From positions 2,805,339 to 2,869,338 of the forward strand of contig BFEA01000102.1 of NCBI GenBank assembly GCA_003427395.1: a stretch of 64,000 bases of DNA. Direction: 5' to 3'. Origin of the DNA: Chara braunii (Eukaryota > Streptophyta > Charophyceae > Charales > Characeae). The position numbers and the translations under genes were made by a program. Below, in pieces: positions 22,181 through 33,103 of this stretch (positions are counted from its first letter, which is position 1; the number at the start of each line of letters is the position of its first letter). Under the pieces are notes generated by a model. The model was not told where the DNA came from. It saw only the letters and a program-made list of their open reading frames with translations, and made no database searches.

Positions 22181-23050
22181 TCATGGTGTAGACCAGAACA
22201 AGACCCGACCTCTTTCACATAGAACAGGATAGCACAGCGGAAGACTAAAATACCAATGATCAGATCAATTAATGTCACAATGCAGACCAAGCATACATCA
22301 TCATCATCGCAGGGTGTGAAGGGGCTTGACGCTCACACAAGAGGAATGCGTTAGTCCCCAAGCATACATAGACGAGGAGGAGGGAGATTAGACGAAGAAA
22401 GAAGGGAAGATGAGAATGTAGTCAACGTCAAGTCTTCGATATAGGCCCAAATAATCCCTTATCCAATGTCTCAGTCCCAATATCGAGTATGAATCCAAAT
22501 GTCGTCAAATCCTAAAGTCACTAATCTCTTTCCCTCTCTCGTAGTTTGTAGATGTTGAGAGGTCAGGCAGCGAGAGAATGAGGGAGAGATGGTGGACTTC
22601 GAGGAGGAAGAAGAAGAACTCTCTCTCTCTTTCTTGTGCCAAGTACTAACCTTTGAAGGTGGCGCATCGAAGACGAAGCTAGAGTTATGGTGCCACAGGT
22701 AAATATCGCTGGCCTCCGCCCTTCTCTCTCTCCCCCAACGCTACTCTAAGCTCCTAACAAGGCCCAACGCTGAAAGACTATTCTAGCACTAGGTACTATT
22801 ACTGCAACGCTCCTGTAGAGTGTTGCGGCCGAATCCTGAAGACTGCCTCCTGAACTGCACGTGAAGTGTCAATGAACTACGTGTGCAGTGTCTGGCCTTC
22901 TTCTTTCACTTTTCCCTTTTTCTTTTCCTTTCTTCTTTCTCTCCTTCTTCTTCTTCATTCGCCTCCTTTTCCTGCAACTTTTTACGTCTTTCTCGCGATC
23001 ATCTTCTCCTCGTCAGCATATAACTGAAATTGTAATTTAAGGTGAAATCG
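22181..23050. other. No gene recognised
   Basis: Contains short purine- and pyrimidine-rich stretches (22370-22400, 22590-22630, 22905-22975). No supported reading frame and no match to the LTR-1 copies that I could align. Confidence 0.4.
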
Positions 23051-23052
23051 AC

Positions 23053-23141
<89 letters not shown>
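23051..23141. repeat. (AAT)n microsatellite
   Basis: About 30 uninterrupted AAT copies. The poly-Tyr and poly-Ile open frames across it are artefacts. Confidence 0.95.
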
Positions 23142-23144
<3 letters not shown>

Positions 23145-23586
23145 TGCAAGAACAAATGAGCGATAGCGAACTTCAGAAACCATGCAGCATCATACACATG
23201 AGACCAGATAGTCGTGATCTCAACCAAAAAGCAGAATTGCATCACAAGTCCTACCAAATAAGAGCACAGCAAAAACTCATAAGTGACAATGTTCGAATAG
23301 TCTCATCATCATCAGCAAAGACCCAATGTCGACATCTTATCTGGCGCTCGACGCCCAGAGTACAAATGGCAGATCCCATCTCGCCTATCTCCAATGCCAC
23401 TGATGACGTTAACAACTCCCCGAAGTACGAGCAGATGTTGGCCCATGTCGTTCGCCTCAAGCACCAGGTCTGTCTCTCGTATCACTGACAACCTCGATCC
23501 CCAACTCACAGATGCCACATGCACCCAAAAACCACCATGCGCCCCATCCAGCACACAGAAGCGCAGCTCGGCTATGGTTGTCTGCT

Positions 23587-23650
23587 CCTTCTTCTTCTTC
23601 TTCTTCTTCTTCTTCTTCTTCTTCTTCTTCCTCTTCCTCTTCTTCTCGCG
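23587..23650. repeat. (TTC)n microsatellite
   Basis: About 17 CTT copies followed by CTC-interrupted repeats. Overlapping poly-Ser, poly-Leu, poly-Phe, poly-Glu and poly-Lys frames on both strands come from this tract. Confidence 0.95.
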
Positions 23651-23938
23651 GTCTTCCTCTTTCATGTGGTTCCTCTCCTTCCGTCCATACAACCCGTCTT
23701 TCATCTTTCTCCTCTCGCACGTGGTCTTCTTCTTCCTCCACGCGCTTGTTTCCTACCTCATTACTCTGTGTGCGTCCCCTTTTTACCGCATGCCTTTGTC
23801 CCCCTTGTGCCCTCTCTCTCATGCACGTTGCACTCGTTTGCTGCTGTCTGGCATTAACTCAGGTAAGCCTCAAAAAACAATGAGCCTGGCTACAAACATA
23901 TCTAATACATTAGGAAAAAAAACAAGAAATAGTAACAG

Positions 23939-24032
23939 TAATATAATAATAATAATAATAATAATATTGATATAATATTAATAATAATAATATTAATAAT
24001 AATGATAGAAATAGTAATAATAATAACAACAT
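23939..24032. repeat. Interrupted (AAT)n tract
   Basis: AAT repeats broken by ATT and GAT triplets, about 90 bases. The T/C-rich region on its right (24170-24550) has only chance frames. Confidence 0.9.
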
Positions 24033-24689
24033 AATAATGACGAAAACATAGTGAACATGTACAAACTATCTTTCTGGTCCGATACAATCAAAACAGGGGT
24101 GTGACGTGTCTGAGTGAAGACACCAATCAATAGCGCCCTACTTAGTTCTCCTTAGCGCCCGACTCCGTCTTCTTCCTGAGATTATCTCCTTCTTCCTCGT
24201 CGCCCTTCCTCTCTCCTACCTTTCTCCCTTTTCTATCTGTGTCGCCTCCTCCCCACTCGCCCTGCTCACATTGTTTTCCCTCGTTCATCCGTTTTCCTCA
24301 TTCATCTCGATCCTGTCATCGTCCTCTCTTCTCCTTCTCATCCCTGCGGCCACCGCCTCTCTACTGAGCGCCTCTTCTTCTGCTGGCCGCCTCCTTCCTG
24401 CTTATCACTGCTCGTCATCTCAACTCGCTTGCCCCTATTCATCACCTTCTTTTCTCGTCTTCTCCCTCCTCCTCCTCCTCGATCATCTTCCCGTTAGCTC
24501 CCCGTTCCTAGTTTTCCCTCTCGGCAATTCCCTCCCCCGACTACCATAGCTTGGCTCAACTGTCTGATACCTCCTTTCAACGTATCCGGCCTTACTCACG
24601 GCCAAATTAAGAAAACTCCCCCAAACGCATATGCCTTATGCTACTGGTTGCAGCAGTGTCGGGGAATCGACGAGGATCCGCATGGCCGC

Positions 24690-25640
24690 GGGGCTGGATA
24701 CTTACACACACAACACTCACGCACACACATACTTACACACACACTTATACACACACCTACACATATACTCAATAGTAATGTACAATTTCATATTCTAGCG
24801 ATATATTCATTCGATTTTGTTAGATCTATCAACGGGGGTACTATGGAGTATGCCGCGAGATCGGAGACTTACACGATTTCTCTCCCTCACACACATTAGC
24901 ACATACACACACTTCCACATACACATTCACACACACCCACGGGCAATCAAACAAACAAGCACAACAATGTATATTTTCTTATTCTTACTCGTAAATTCAT
25001 CCGATTTAGCTCGTACCAGTGATAAAGGTATCACGTTGACCGCGAGGTCGACACTCATAAACACTCACACATACGCACAGGCTCATACGTGAAGCACAAT
25101 TCCATTGTAACTGTAGATCCATCCGCTTTAGCTCATACCATCGACGGAAGTAGTGNNNNNNNNNNNNNNNNNNNNNNNNNNNNNNNNNNNNNNNNNNNNN
25201 NNNNNNNNNNNNNNNNNNNNNNNNNNNNNNNNNNNNNNNNNNNNNNNNNNNNNNNNNNNNNNNNNNNNNNNNNNNNNNNNNNNNNNNNNNNNNNNNNNNN
25301 NNNNNNNNNNNNNNNNNNNNNNNNNCCACACTCACACACACAAACATATACACACGTCACGTCGACCGCGAGGTCGACACTCATACACACTCACACATAC
25401 GCACAGGCTCATACGTGAAGTACAATTCCATTGTAACTGTAGATCCATCCGCTTTAGCTCATACCATCGACGGAAGTAGTGCGAATCGGCCGTGTGATAT
25501 ACACTCCCACACTCACACACACAAACATATACACACACTCGCACACTTACTAACCAACAAACAATAGTGGCAGTGTATATTTCCATGTTCTAGCGGTAGA
25601 TTCATTTGATTTAGTTCGGGGAGTAGGGCGCGCGGTAGAG
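24690..25640. repeat. AC-rich minisatellite with ~200-300 bp units and an assembly gap
   Basis: Units alternate an ACACAC-type stretch with a conserved spacer: TGTATATTT(C)...TTCTAG.GTA, then ATTCAT(C/T)YGATTTAG(C/T)TC. Spacers lie near 24776, 24966, 25105, 25430 and 25575. The block around GTCGACACTCATA(C/A)ACACTCACAC is nearly identical at 25047-25090 and 25372-25410. The N run at 25156-25325 sits inside the array, as expected where short reads cannot resolve copies. Confidence 0.85.
25156..25325. other. Assembly gap (170 N)
   Basis: Run of N within the AC-rich minisatellite. The copy number there is unknown. Confidence 0.99.
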
Positions 25641-26600
25641 ACTTACCATTCTCTCTCCCTTTGTCCTTGCCACCATCGTAGTCGTCGTCGTCATTATAGT
25701 CACCGTTGTAGTAGTTGTTGCTGTAGTAGTCGTCGCTCGACTGCTCAAGTCACTTCAATGGACCATTCAATCAATAGAAGTGACGGACGGTGTGTATAAA
25801 CGACAGGGACGTAATCAGTGCGAGCTGATTACTCGTGCTTACCATGCATTCCTTGTTTAAGATCGATAGTTACAACATCTATTCCCATCGCGATGAACCT
25901 CAAGAAGTTTACCTGGGCTTTTCGACCCAAGCAAGCAACTCGTTGGATTCACCGGTGTAATGCACGTACGCCCAGGTAAGAGCTCTCCCCCTCTCTTCCC
26001 CCTTTTCTTCTTTCCCCTCCTCGCGCGCCTTCTCCCTCGCATGCGCGCTTATTCTCTCTCGTTTCATGCCCCTCCTCCCAATGTCGCGGAGCTTCTCGTG
26101 TGAATCTCGCAATTTGTCTTCCAGAGTTTTTGGAACTCGTCCGATCGACTTCGGGTCGGGAGTAGACCCAACCCGGTTGAATGAATCTGCCTCTAGTTCT
26201 GGGCAGGTTCAAGACTGAAATAAAACAAGCAAAGAAAAAGAGAAAACTACGGTGCAGTCAAGGTTTGAGTTTGTAATTGCACTTGAGGCAAAAGGGCCGG
26301 TAATGTTGAATGTATATGACCTACTTTTAGGGTTCGGTGGGGTCACCTGGGGGTGTGTTGTATTCGCGGGATTGCCTGAATTGCAATTACAAACTGTTTT
26401 CGTGACTGCGCCGAAGTTACCCCAAAGAAAAACGACGCGGAAACTAAAAGAAAAGAAAGAAAGAAAACAAAAAAAAGAGAAAAAAGAAATAAAATCTAAC
26501 ATTTCTAAATCTAAGAAAAACTCTAACAGCTAACTCCCCTGGACTGCCAAGTGTCGTACCCTAGTTTTCAAACGAGGCTAACAGTAACTACTAACTCTAA
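25641..26600. other. No gene recognised
   Basis: A GTC/GTA-rich stretch (25675-25745) and two purine-rich stretches. An open plus-strand frame at 26252-26533 ends in poly-Lys and has no recognisable domain. May include diverged reverse LTR-1. Confidence 0.4.
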
Positions 26601-26658
26601 CTAACTCGGATCTTGAGGTCACGGGATCGAGTCTCGGTCTATTGAAACCGGGTGAAAC

Positions 26659-26784
26659 CAAAGAAGAGCTCCTTGTGAAAAAGGAGCTAGCTCGGGGTCG
26701 GATGGATTCAATCCCCGAGTCACCTAATCCTTAATCCGCACCGAAACCCACTGAGCTAGCTCCTACTTTGAGTAAAAGAGGAGC
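26659..26784 (-). other. Reversed tRNA-like module, part of the reverse LTR-1 copy
   Basis: On the minus strand: hairpin GCTCCT...AGGAGC (26784-26759), TAGCTCAGTGGG (26758-26747, a very good A-box), and GGGGATTGAATCC (26716-26704, B-box-like). The hairpin lies about 650 bases from the presumed LTR start at 27432, against 633 in the uninterrupted copy. A second hairpin with TAGCTCGGGG follows in the opposite sense (26667-26690), so the module is nearly symmetric. Confidence 0.55.
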
Positions 26785-27400
26785 AACTCTTGTATATGTA
26801 TAGGAGTGGGGCTCAATCCGCCTAGTGGACCGATCCTGTTTTTGAGTCTGTGCGTGCACGCTTGCTGGTTTGCATGCTTCTCTAAGTGCTTGACGACTTC
26901 AGTGTATTGTGACCCGTAAGGGTACTTGGTTGATTGGACGGCCCGAAGGGCCGTACTTAGTTGTGACCTCGACATTGAGGGTCGTGGCGGGGAAAACACT
27001 CAAGTGGCGGGTAGGCCGGTACCATATTAAGGTAGATGTGTCGGGACCCGAGGCCGAGTAGAGGAAGATAAAAACTGGCATTTTAGATGCCCAATACCGG
27101 TAGGTAAACAGGTACCGGCGCAAGTCTCACTGTGAGCCGGAAATCTGCCCGACACGACACTAACCCAATCAACCCCTCGACCTTTTCGGTCGGAGGGTAG
27201 TACTACTAATCCTAACCATTACAATGCGCGTCACAACAACGTGCACACATACTCTCGAAATTTTCTCACCGATTCGCCCCGGCCTCAATGGCCGAGGAAA
27301 TCGTTTCAAGTGTCAAGCCAAAGCACGTACACCTTTTCATTTAAGACAGGTCCCTTCATGGTAGCCGTGGTCGTTGCTGTGTCGACCGCAAAAGCATGAC

Positions 27401-27432
27401 CAAATACCCTTGTAAGAGTATTTGAACTGACA
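27401..27432 (-). mobile_element. Reversed LTR-1 5' terminus (palindrome plus TGTCA)
   Basis: CAAATACCCTT-GT-AAGAGTATTTG followed by AACTGACA, i.e. on the minus strand TGTCAGTTCAAATACTC, the start of an LTR-1-type sequence. It interrupts the LINE ORF1 six codons after the CCHC knuckle. No clean target duplication was found with the other end at 13550 (flanks read GTGT and ACCC on the plus strand). Confidence 0.5.
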
Positions 27433-28374
27433 GTGTTTTGAAGGACAATCGGTTGATTTGTGAAAATATCTTCTGCAAAGTTCACACCAGGGGGTGTCAG
27501 CAAAAATAACTTCAATTTTGGCATAACCATCATTCACATGGTCAATCATCAAACACAGTTTATATCTCATTCTCACATACGGGACTAAGTCAAACCGAAT
27601 GTTCATTACTTCCGGCTTATCTGGTTCTTTGAACGCTGGATGTGCTTTCAACACCGAACCGAACGTGTCCTCCAACGCAGACTCCAGTTGGGGAAGAGCT
27701 GAGATGGGGACTTGCAAGCACCTAATAAAAAAAAATTGAAAGTGCATGGCTTCCCTCCATTCGTACAATTCATAATCCGCCATCCACCGTTGAAACATGA
27801 TGGTGTAGGTTTTACCGTCTAAAACTATTTTCTCTCGTTTCTTCCTCAGCATGAGAGTCGCAATTTGACTTGATGATGAAATATATTAGGTTACTAGATT
27901 ACGACATTCATTTTGGAATAAACCGCGTTTGAGAGGTGCATTGATCGCTCGGTTGGTGGCCCATCCATCTTCATCTTCATAGATGCGCACAAACCGTTTT
28001 TTAACGTCCACTGACAAGGACGTTGTCACTTCTCCAAACAGAATGGTTACGGCATGCTCCTTAGGCCATTCCACTTGGAGTTTGTAGACATTCAGGTTGA
28101 TGATTACTCTGACTAAATCTTCCCCAACTTCAATTGTATTTTGAGACAGTCTTTTGGGGAGGATCCCATCGAAGTAGCAGGATTTGAAAATACCCCGAAT
28201 TCGCTGTTTTTCCGACTCCGATAGCGGTTCCTCAAAATTCTCCGGTGGAGGGGGGGGAGGAGGGGGAGCGGGGGGGGGGTTTGAAGAGGCAAGTTCCTTA
28301 GAGTCCCCCATTTCCTCGTCTCGTCCCTTCGTCCTCCCTCCAACGGAGCAGACCCAACTTATAAGTGAAACCAA
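27433..28374 (-). pseudogene. LINE ORF1, N-terminal part (DUF4283-like + CCHC)
   Basis: One frame with a single internal TAA (27888-27886). It starts with a Pro-rich linker (9 consecutive Pro near residue 40), then an RNA-binding-like region: KRGLFQNECRNL, a kinase-free SSSSQIA stretch, then FQRWMADYELYEWRE, which occupies the place of the F..W.P.F.... region of DUF4283 domains. CELCRRYFHKSTDC (about 27480) is a perfect C-x2-C-x4-H-x4-C zinc knuckle. In plants this pairing marks LINE ORF1, which coats the RNA. The frame is lost after PSKH, where LTR-type sequence begins. The ORF1 tail is probably at 13549. Confidence 0.75.
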
Positions 28375-28907
28375 AGAACATCAAACAGGCGATAAAATTT
28401 ATAAAATAAGGTGATACGGTATCACTAACCCATCGCTCACCATCAAAATCGAGATCAACTAACCCTATTATATTGTCAGCTGTTGAGGCATCAATAATAA
28501 ACCGGTCAACACAATAGCTTCCCCCATATTGAGAGCAAGGTAAACCTTCCATCGTAGTTGAAAGTGCAGCACTAGTTTTCCAATAACTGAAGTCATGCTC
28601 CAATTGTTCCTTCGTCGAAGATACATGTTCGCAAACTCCTTTGTTTATTCTCCCTTAGTCAACTTGTTGAAAGACCAACCCACTTAGATTTCGCACATAC
28701 CTGTCGGGACGACAACTCCCTTACCCTGATACCAGGGGCTACGCGGTATCATTGTACCAACGTGGGAGATGGAAGAACCTTGGGATCTACGATAGGAAAC
28801 CCTCCTCCACACACAAGTTACCGTGTTACCTGCGCATTTTCACTGTAGGAGGTTACAAGGAGCGGTGATCTCCCGCGCGGCTTTCCAACGGGCTTTTCCG
28901 TTGAGGC
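28375..28907 (-). other. Probable LINE 5' untranslated region
   Basis: About 530 bases between the ORF1 start and the point where LTR-1 homology resumes. A minus-strand frame at 28603-28298 overlaps the ORF1 start in another frame and has no recognisable content. The 5' end near 28907 is set by LTR-1 resuming and by a TTTTTCCT match to the bases flanking the poly-A at 6965. Confidence 0.45.
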
Positions 28908-29139
28908 AACCTTTTTCCTTTAAAGTTTTCTTAAGTTCTCTTCTTTTGGATTTGTTTTAGATTTTTCTTAGATTTCTTTTTAGATTCGTTGTTTTTCTTT
29001 TAGATTTTCTTTTTATGCTTTCTTTTAGTTTGTGATTTTACTAAGGGCGCCCGTTCGTTTCAACGAACGGGCCGCTACTGCTAACAAAGGATGGGCAAAT
29101 CGCATGAACTTACAGTGAGAACGTGGAACTATTCATCGC

Positions 29140-29145
<6 letters not shown>

Positions 29146-29185
<40 letters not shown>

Positions 29186-29211
29186 TAAGAGGGAGAGAGA
29201 GAGAGAGAGTG
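29146..29211. repeat. (GT)n-(GA)n microsatellite in LTR-1
   Basis: GT run then GA run at the position of the GA tract at 18799-18850 in the sister copy. The different composition shows rapid turnover at this site. Confidence 0.95.
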
Positions 29212-29967
29212 GGAGAGAAGAAGACTCCAACCTGGCGGTTGGCGCTTGTCACTTTCATCCCTCCCCTTATATTTGATTCGTACCTCATTGTGCACCCGTT
29301 CGTTTTAACGAGCGGGTAGAAATGAGTGGGCACCCTGTTTCAATGGGCAGCCTGTTTGTTCTCAAGTTAGTTTTTTTATTTTTTATTTTTCATCAATTTT
29401 TTTTTGTTTTAAGTCCCCCTGGGCCGTTTAGTTGCGCCTGTCCAATTTTAAAAACGGGCTGCAGCAACCAATAACGAGCCTGAACCTGATGTAGTTGGCG
29501 CCCAAGTGCGGGCACTCGTTGGGGCAGCAGGGAAAATAAGCCTGTTGAGTTTGACTCTACTTCGCCTCTGTAAAAGGACTAAGGGGGCGACCGTTCATTT
29601 TGAGCGGTGAGTTGCCCCCTACACAGGAAAACGAGGGGGCAACATGTTAGGGGTAAAATAAAAGAAGAAAGAAAAAAAAAAGAAGTAACAACCACGTACG
29701 TGTCTGCGGCCACAGGACAGGTGCAGCCTCAGAAAGTTCTAGGGGTTGATGGGACTGCGCCTGTTCGTTTTGAACAGGCAACAATAAGTGCCTGAGTACA
29801 ACCATTTCCAGGAGCATCAGACCTGGAAAAACGACCAGGTACTTCTGGGGTTGTTGAAGTACCCAAGGCACTAAGCTTCTGGCCATCGATTTAGATCAAG
29901 GGTCAAGAACACTGACGAATTTTGCTTGGCAGTGGGCGAAGTAGCTGCCCACATGCCTTCTGCTGCC

Positions 29968-29974
29968 TATAAAA
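29968..29974 (+). promoter_or_regulatory. TATA box of LTR-1 (split copy)
   Basis: TATAAAA in CTGCCTATAAAAGTCAGC. The surrounding 120 bases are well conserved with 19370-19500, including GTAGCTGCCC/GCAGCTGCCC upstream and CAACAGCCTCACACTTGTGG downstream. Confidence 0.75.
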
Positions 29975-30299
29975 GTCAGCTCTCCGCCCAACAGCCTCAC
30001 ACTTGTGGCAGTGCTGCTGGGCCATTCACTTGAGTGAATGTTGGCTGGCTGCTACTGTGGGGCAGTGCTGCCGGTGGAGATGTTGCTGGTGGAGAGTTGG
30101 AGGTCTGCCAGGTGAGGGGAGATGCTGCTGGAGTTCTGTAGAGAGTTGGAGGAGGAGAAGGGAGGCAGCCATAGCTAGAGGCTGGGAGTTTTTGCCCCAC
30201 CTATGTGTGTGCGCTGTGTGTATGGGTTGGTGTTGTAGCCGACGGGTTGTGTCATAGTCCGGACTGTTTGGCAAGTGACACCCATTTTAGTGGGGTTGT

Positions 30300-31130
30300 G
30301 CTGCTGGATTGTCCGCGGTGACAACAATTATTTTTAGGGGGAGATGCTGTCGAACTGCCACCGCGGCATCAAGACCTTCCTAAGGGAAGGTGCTGCCGGA
30401 TTTGCTACGCGGTGCGAATGCTTTTTTTTAATGTGAGTGTGGGGAGGTGTTGCTCGTTCGGCGGCACTGCAATGACAGTATATTCAGCTGGGCAGTTATG
30501 CTGCTGAGTTTTTCAGTATGGCGAGCGGCAGTTCCGCTTTTATTTTTCGTGGTGAGCAGCGGTCATGATGGATCTCAGTGTGACCTAGAGGTTGTGCTGG
30601 CGCTGGTACGTGGTTGTGATTGTCCAGCAGTGGTGCATGGACCGGCGGCATGAAGAAAGTGCAAAGTGAGTGCACAAGGTAGTAATCATTGGGCACGCGG
30701 CATATGCAGTTTTGAGTCGGGCCCACCTTTATTTTTTTTTTTGCAGTGCGTAGTGTGAACGGTTTTGAGTTATGAAATATCTGGTATTGCGGCGATGGTG
30801 TGGGACTGCATTGAGACCATCTGGGACCATTTTGGGACTAGGTGGGAGTGGTTGTTGTGATCGGGACCGACATGTTGGTGCGGCTATTGTAAGCGGACAT
30901 GGTGATTGAAGGTGGCGTGGATCTGCAGTTGATAGGAAGGATCTGGGTGGACGAGGTATCGTTGGGACTGTAGTAGGCCCATGTGGGTTTCGTAAGTGAG
31001 AACACCCTCCTTGAGGGCTATCTCGCTTCGGTCCTTATGGGTGCCCACTTAGTGTCCTTGTAGACACTCGAGGAGGACGCGGACCATCTTTAGTAGACAA
31101 CCACAACTTGTGAGTTGTGCGACCAATCTC
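30300..31130. other. LTR-1 interior, no gene
   Basis: GT-rich, diverged from the 54-bp repeat region and following part of the sister LTR. Occasional GCTGCCGGATTTG-like words are what remains of the repeat. No supported coding frame. Confidence 0.5.
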
Positions 31131-32455
31131 TTTGGGAGTATTACATCGACTTTCTTGAGTGAGCCGATTCAAACTTCACTCAAGGTCAGTTGATTGACTC
31201 AAATTTCCTTTCACACCTGTGTAAGCCCACACTTTGCTTGACCCTGTTCAATCGAATGTTCATTGAAAAGGTAAAGGAAATGTGTGGTTTGCATGTGAAT
31301 GGTGAGGTCTGACTTGAATATGGGATTGTACCGGTTTTCTCTTGAACTTGTTTTCTTTGCGTTATGTGCAGGTAGGTTGAAGTATGCTTGCAAAGGAGGT
31401 TGATTATGTCAACATGAGATGATGCAAAAAAAATTCTTATTTTTACTTATCACTTGCATGTGTGTCAAAAATGATTTATTGTTTTGAAAAACTTTGGTTT
31501 TGTGTGCATCGTGAAATAAATTTTATTCAAATAAAGCAGATAATGTCAAATAGACTTAGTCTTCTTTCGAGGAATGACCCTTCTATCCCGAATGACCTTA
31601 TCTATATGTACCTGTCCAAATGATTACCATTCTTCACCTCCTTCTGTTTATTTTCGTCTAAGTTACCCTGAACTTAGGAGAAAAAAGAACTACTGAAACT
31701 TATTTATGATGAATACGTTCTCTCGCTAGGAAGCATCTGGGGCAGGGTTCGTTGCTTCAGGAACCGACCCTGTTATCCACCCAGAGCGGACCGTTTTACG
31801 GGGGGGGTACTTGCCGATTCAGTGGAGACGGCCCGACTTATGAGATATGAGTCTTGTGCTCGGGTGAGGAGGAGGAGGAGCCCAGACCACTTCCTAGAGG
31901 GGGAGACATGCAACACTTCAAGCAATACACCTGATTAAGAATCATCTGCAAAACAACATGTCATCCAAAAAGATTGAGAGTGTATGAAGACAGTTGTGAG
32001 TGTCTAATCTTAGGTCAGCGGTAAGCTTGAATACATGACTTTGACGATGCGTCTCATCAAGTCAGAACTAAGGCAAACCGACTGCCTTGTCGGCTACTTC
32101 AGTGTTATTATCGGTAGCCAACTCCTCGTTGGCATTTGTATGATTGTTTTGTGGAGTTCGACCTGAGATGGTCTGATTGTATTTCGATCTTATGTTATTG
32201 GATGTACTGTATTATGATTCGAGTTCTTTTAGTTATCATTTCTTATTGGATATACCTTTTTATTGACTACAGTTGAATCCTTTTGATGTAATTATGTATG
32301 GTTATTATTATTTTTTTTGACTATGTATTTAAGGGACTCGGATTAAATTGTGGTTTCACACTTGGTTGAGACCGTCCTAGTCGACCGACATTTGCTCCGT
32401 ACCTAGGAGATCCGCGCCCTAGGAACGGATAACGTTCGGGTCCGCTTGACGTTAA

Positions 32456-32583
32456 ACCACCGCTCCCCCCGATGTAAAAAAATTGGCTTTCCTCGACCAT
32501 CGGAGGCTGGTGGCTTAGAAGAAGCGAAGGTCGGCGGCAATTCAAGCGGAGGTCGGAGGCAATTCGAGCGGAGGTCGACCTGG

Positions 32584-32614
<31 letters not shown>

Positions 32615-32944
32615 AAACAAAACAAAACAAAACAAAACAAAACAAAACAAAACAAAACAACTCGCAAACTTTGAAGATTTTTCACGCTCAAAATAATAAG
32701 CCAAAATATCTGAAATTATGGGATCCGGTAGATTTGGTCGTGATCTATTCAGGAAAATTATTATATATATAGATATATATATTGACAAGGAAATACTCCT
32801 TTCGCCGATTCAGTGCATTTTCAGTTTTTGCCACTCTGCCACCTACATGTCACTCTACGGGTTCTTCACATTATGGTACCGGTCGCGCCTATTAACTTGG
32901 GTTACCGGTCCCCCAAACTTTTTTGTCGCAGGGGGAGTGGTGGT
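32456..32944. mobile_element. Non-autonomous inverted-repeat transposon, 489 bp, TTAA duplication
   Basis: Left end ACCACCGCTCCCCCCG, right end (reversed) ACCACCACTCCCCCTG, 14 of 16 matching. TTAA stands at 32452-32455 and 32945-32948. The uninterrupted LTR copy reads GGCGTTAGCCAAGCG at this place (21808-21822), showing the empty site. Inside are two GGCAATTC(A/G)AGCGGAGGTCG copies, an A-run (32583-32610) and (AAAAC)n (32612-32660), with no transposase. A TTAA target is the hallmark of piggyBac-type transposons, though their ends usually start CCC/CCY. Confidence 0.8.
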
Positions 32945-32948
32945 TTAA

Positions 32949-33103
32949 CCAAGCGTATCTATACTACAGCGAACGAGCAAACGTCCTTGGTTGACCTACC
33001 TATGTGACTGTAAAAGTTTTCGCATGTCGGATAGTACCTCGGTAGGGATACGCCTCTAAGGGTGGTGACAGCCCCTTAGGGAAGGAAAGTTTATGCCCTG
33101 CGG
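32949..33103 (+). mobile_element. LTR-1, third segment
   Basis: CCAAGCGTATCTATACT through CTCGGTAGGGATACGCC and GGGTGGTGACAGCCCCTTAGGG, collinear with 21814-21975. It stops at 33103, where the giant gypsy LTR begins, and resumes at 59806. Confidence 0.85.

Larger units (their letters stand above)
6965..28907 (-). mobile_element. Split LINE (L1-type non-LTR retrotransposon)
   Basis: Read on the minus strand: a 5' untranslated stretch (28907-28375), the N-terminal part of ORF1 (28374-27433), a large interruption by LTR-family DNA (27432-13550), the charged ORF1 tail (13549-12100), ORF2 with endonuclease, RT and C-terminal zinc domain (11577-7457), an AATAAA signal and a poly-A tail (6985-6965). 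Without the interruption the element would be about 8 kb. Short flanking T-rich matches (TTTTTCCTGA before 6965, TTTTTCCTTT after 28907) are a candidate target duplication. Treating the two parts as one LINE is inference, based on ORF order and insertion geometry. Confidence 0.6.
28908..32455 (+). mobile_element. LTR-1, second segment of the split copy
   Basis: Collinear with 18550-21815 of the uninterrupted copy: (T/A)GATTTTCTTT tracts, GCGCCCGTTCGTTT..AACGGGC, AACGGGCTGCAG, CTGTTGAG(C/T)TTGACTCT, the TATA region, CACTCAAGGTCAGTT, CCCACACTTTGCTTGACCC, CTAGGAAGCATC and GGTTGAGAC(C/T)GTC. It resumes where the first segment (5884-6964) stopped, and is interrupted at 32456 by a TTAA-flanked insertion. 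Confidence 0.8.

Noticed and set aside
22982-23272. Frames with poly-Tyr or poly-Ile runs
   Set aside because: Direct translation of the (AAT)n microsatellite in different frames.
23312-23883. Overlapping frames with poly-Lys, poly-Glu, poly-Ser, poly-Leu and poly-Phe
   Set aside because: All come from the (TTC)n tract and its pyrimidine-rich surroundings. No domain outside the repeat.
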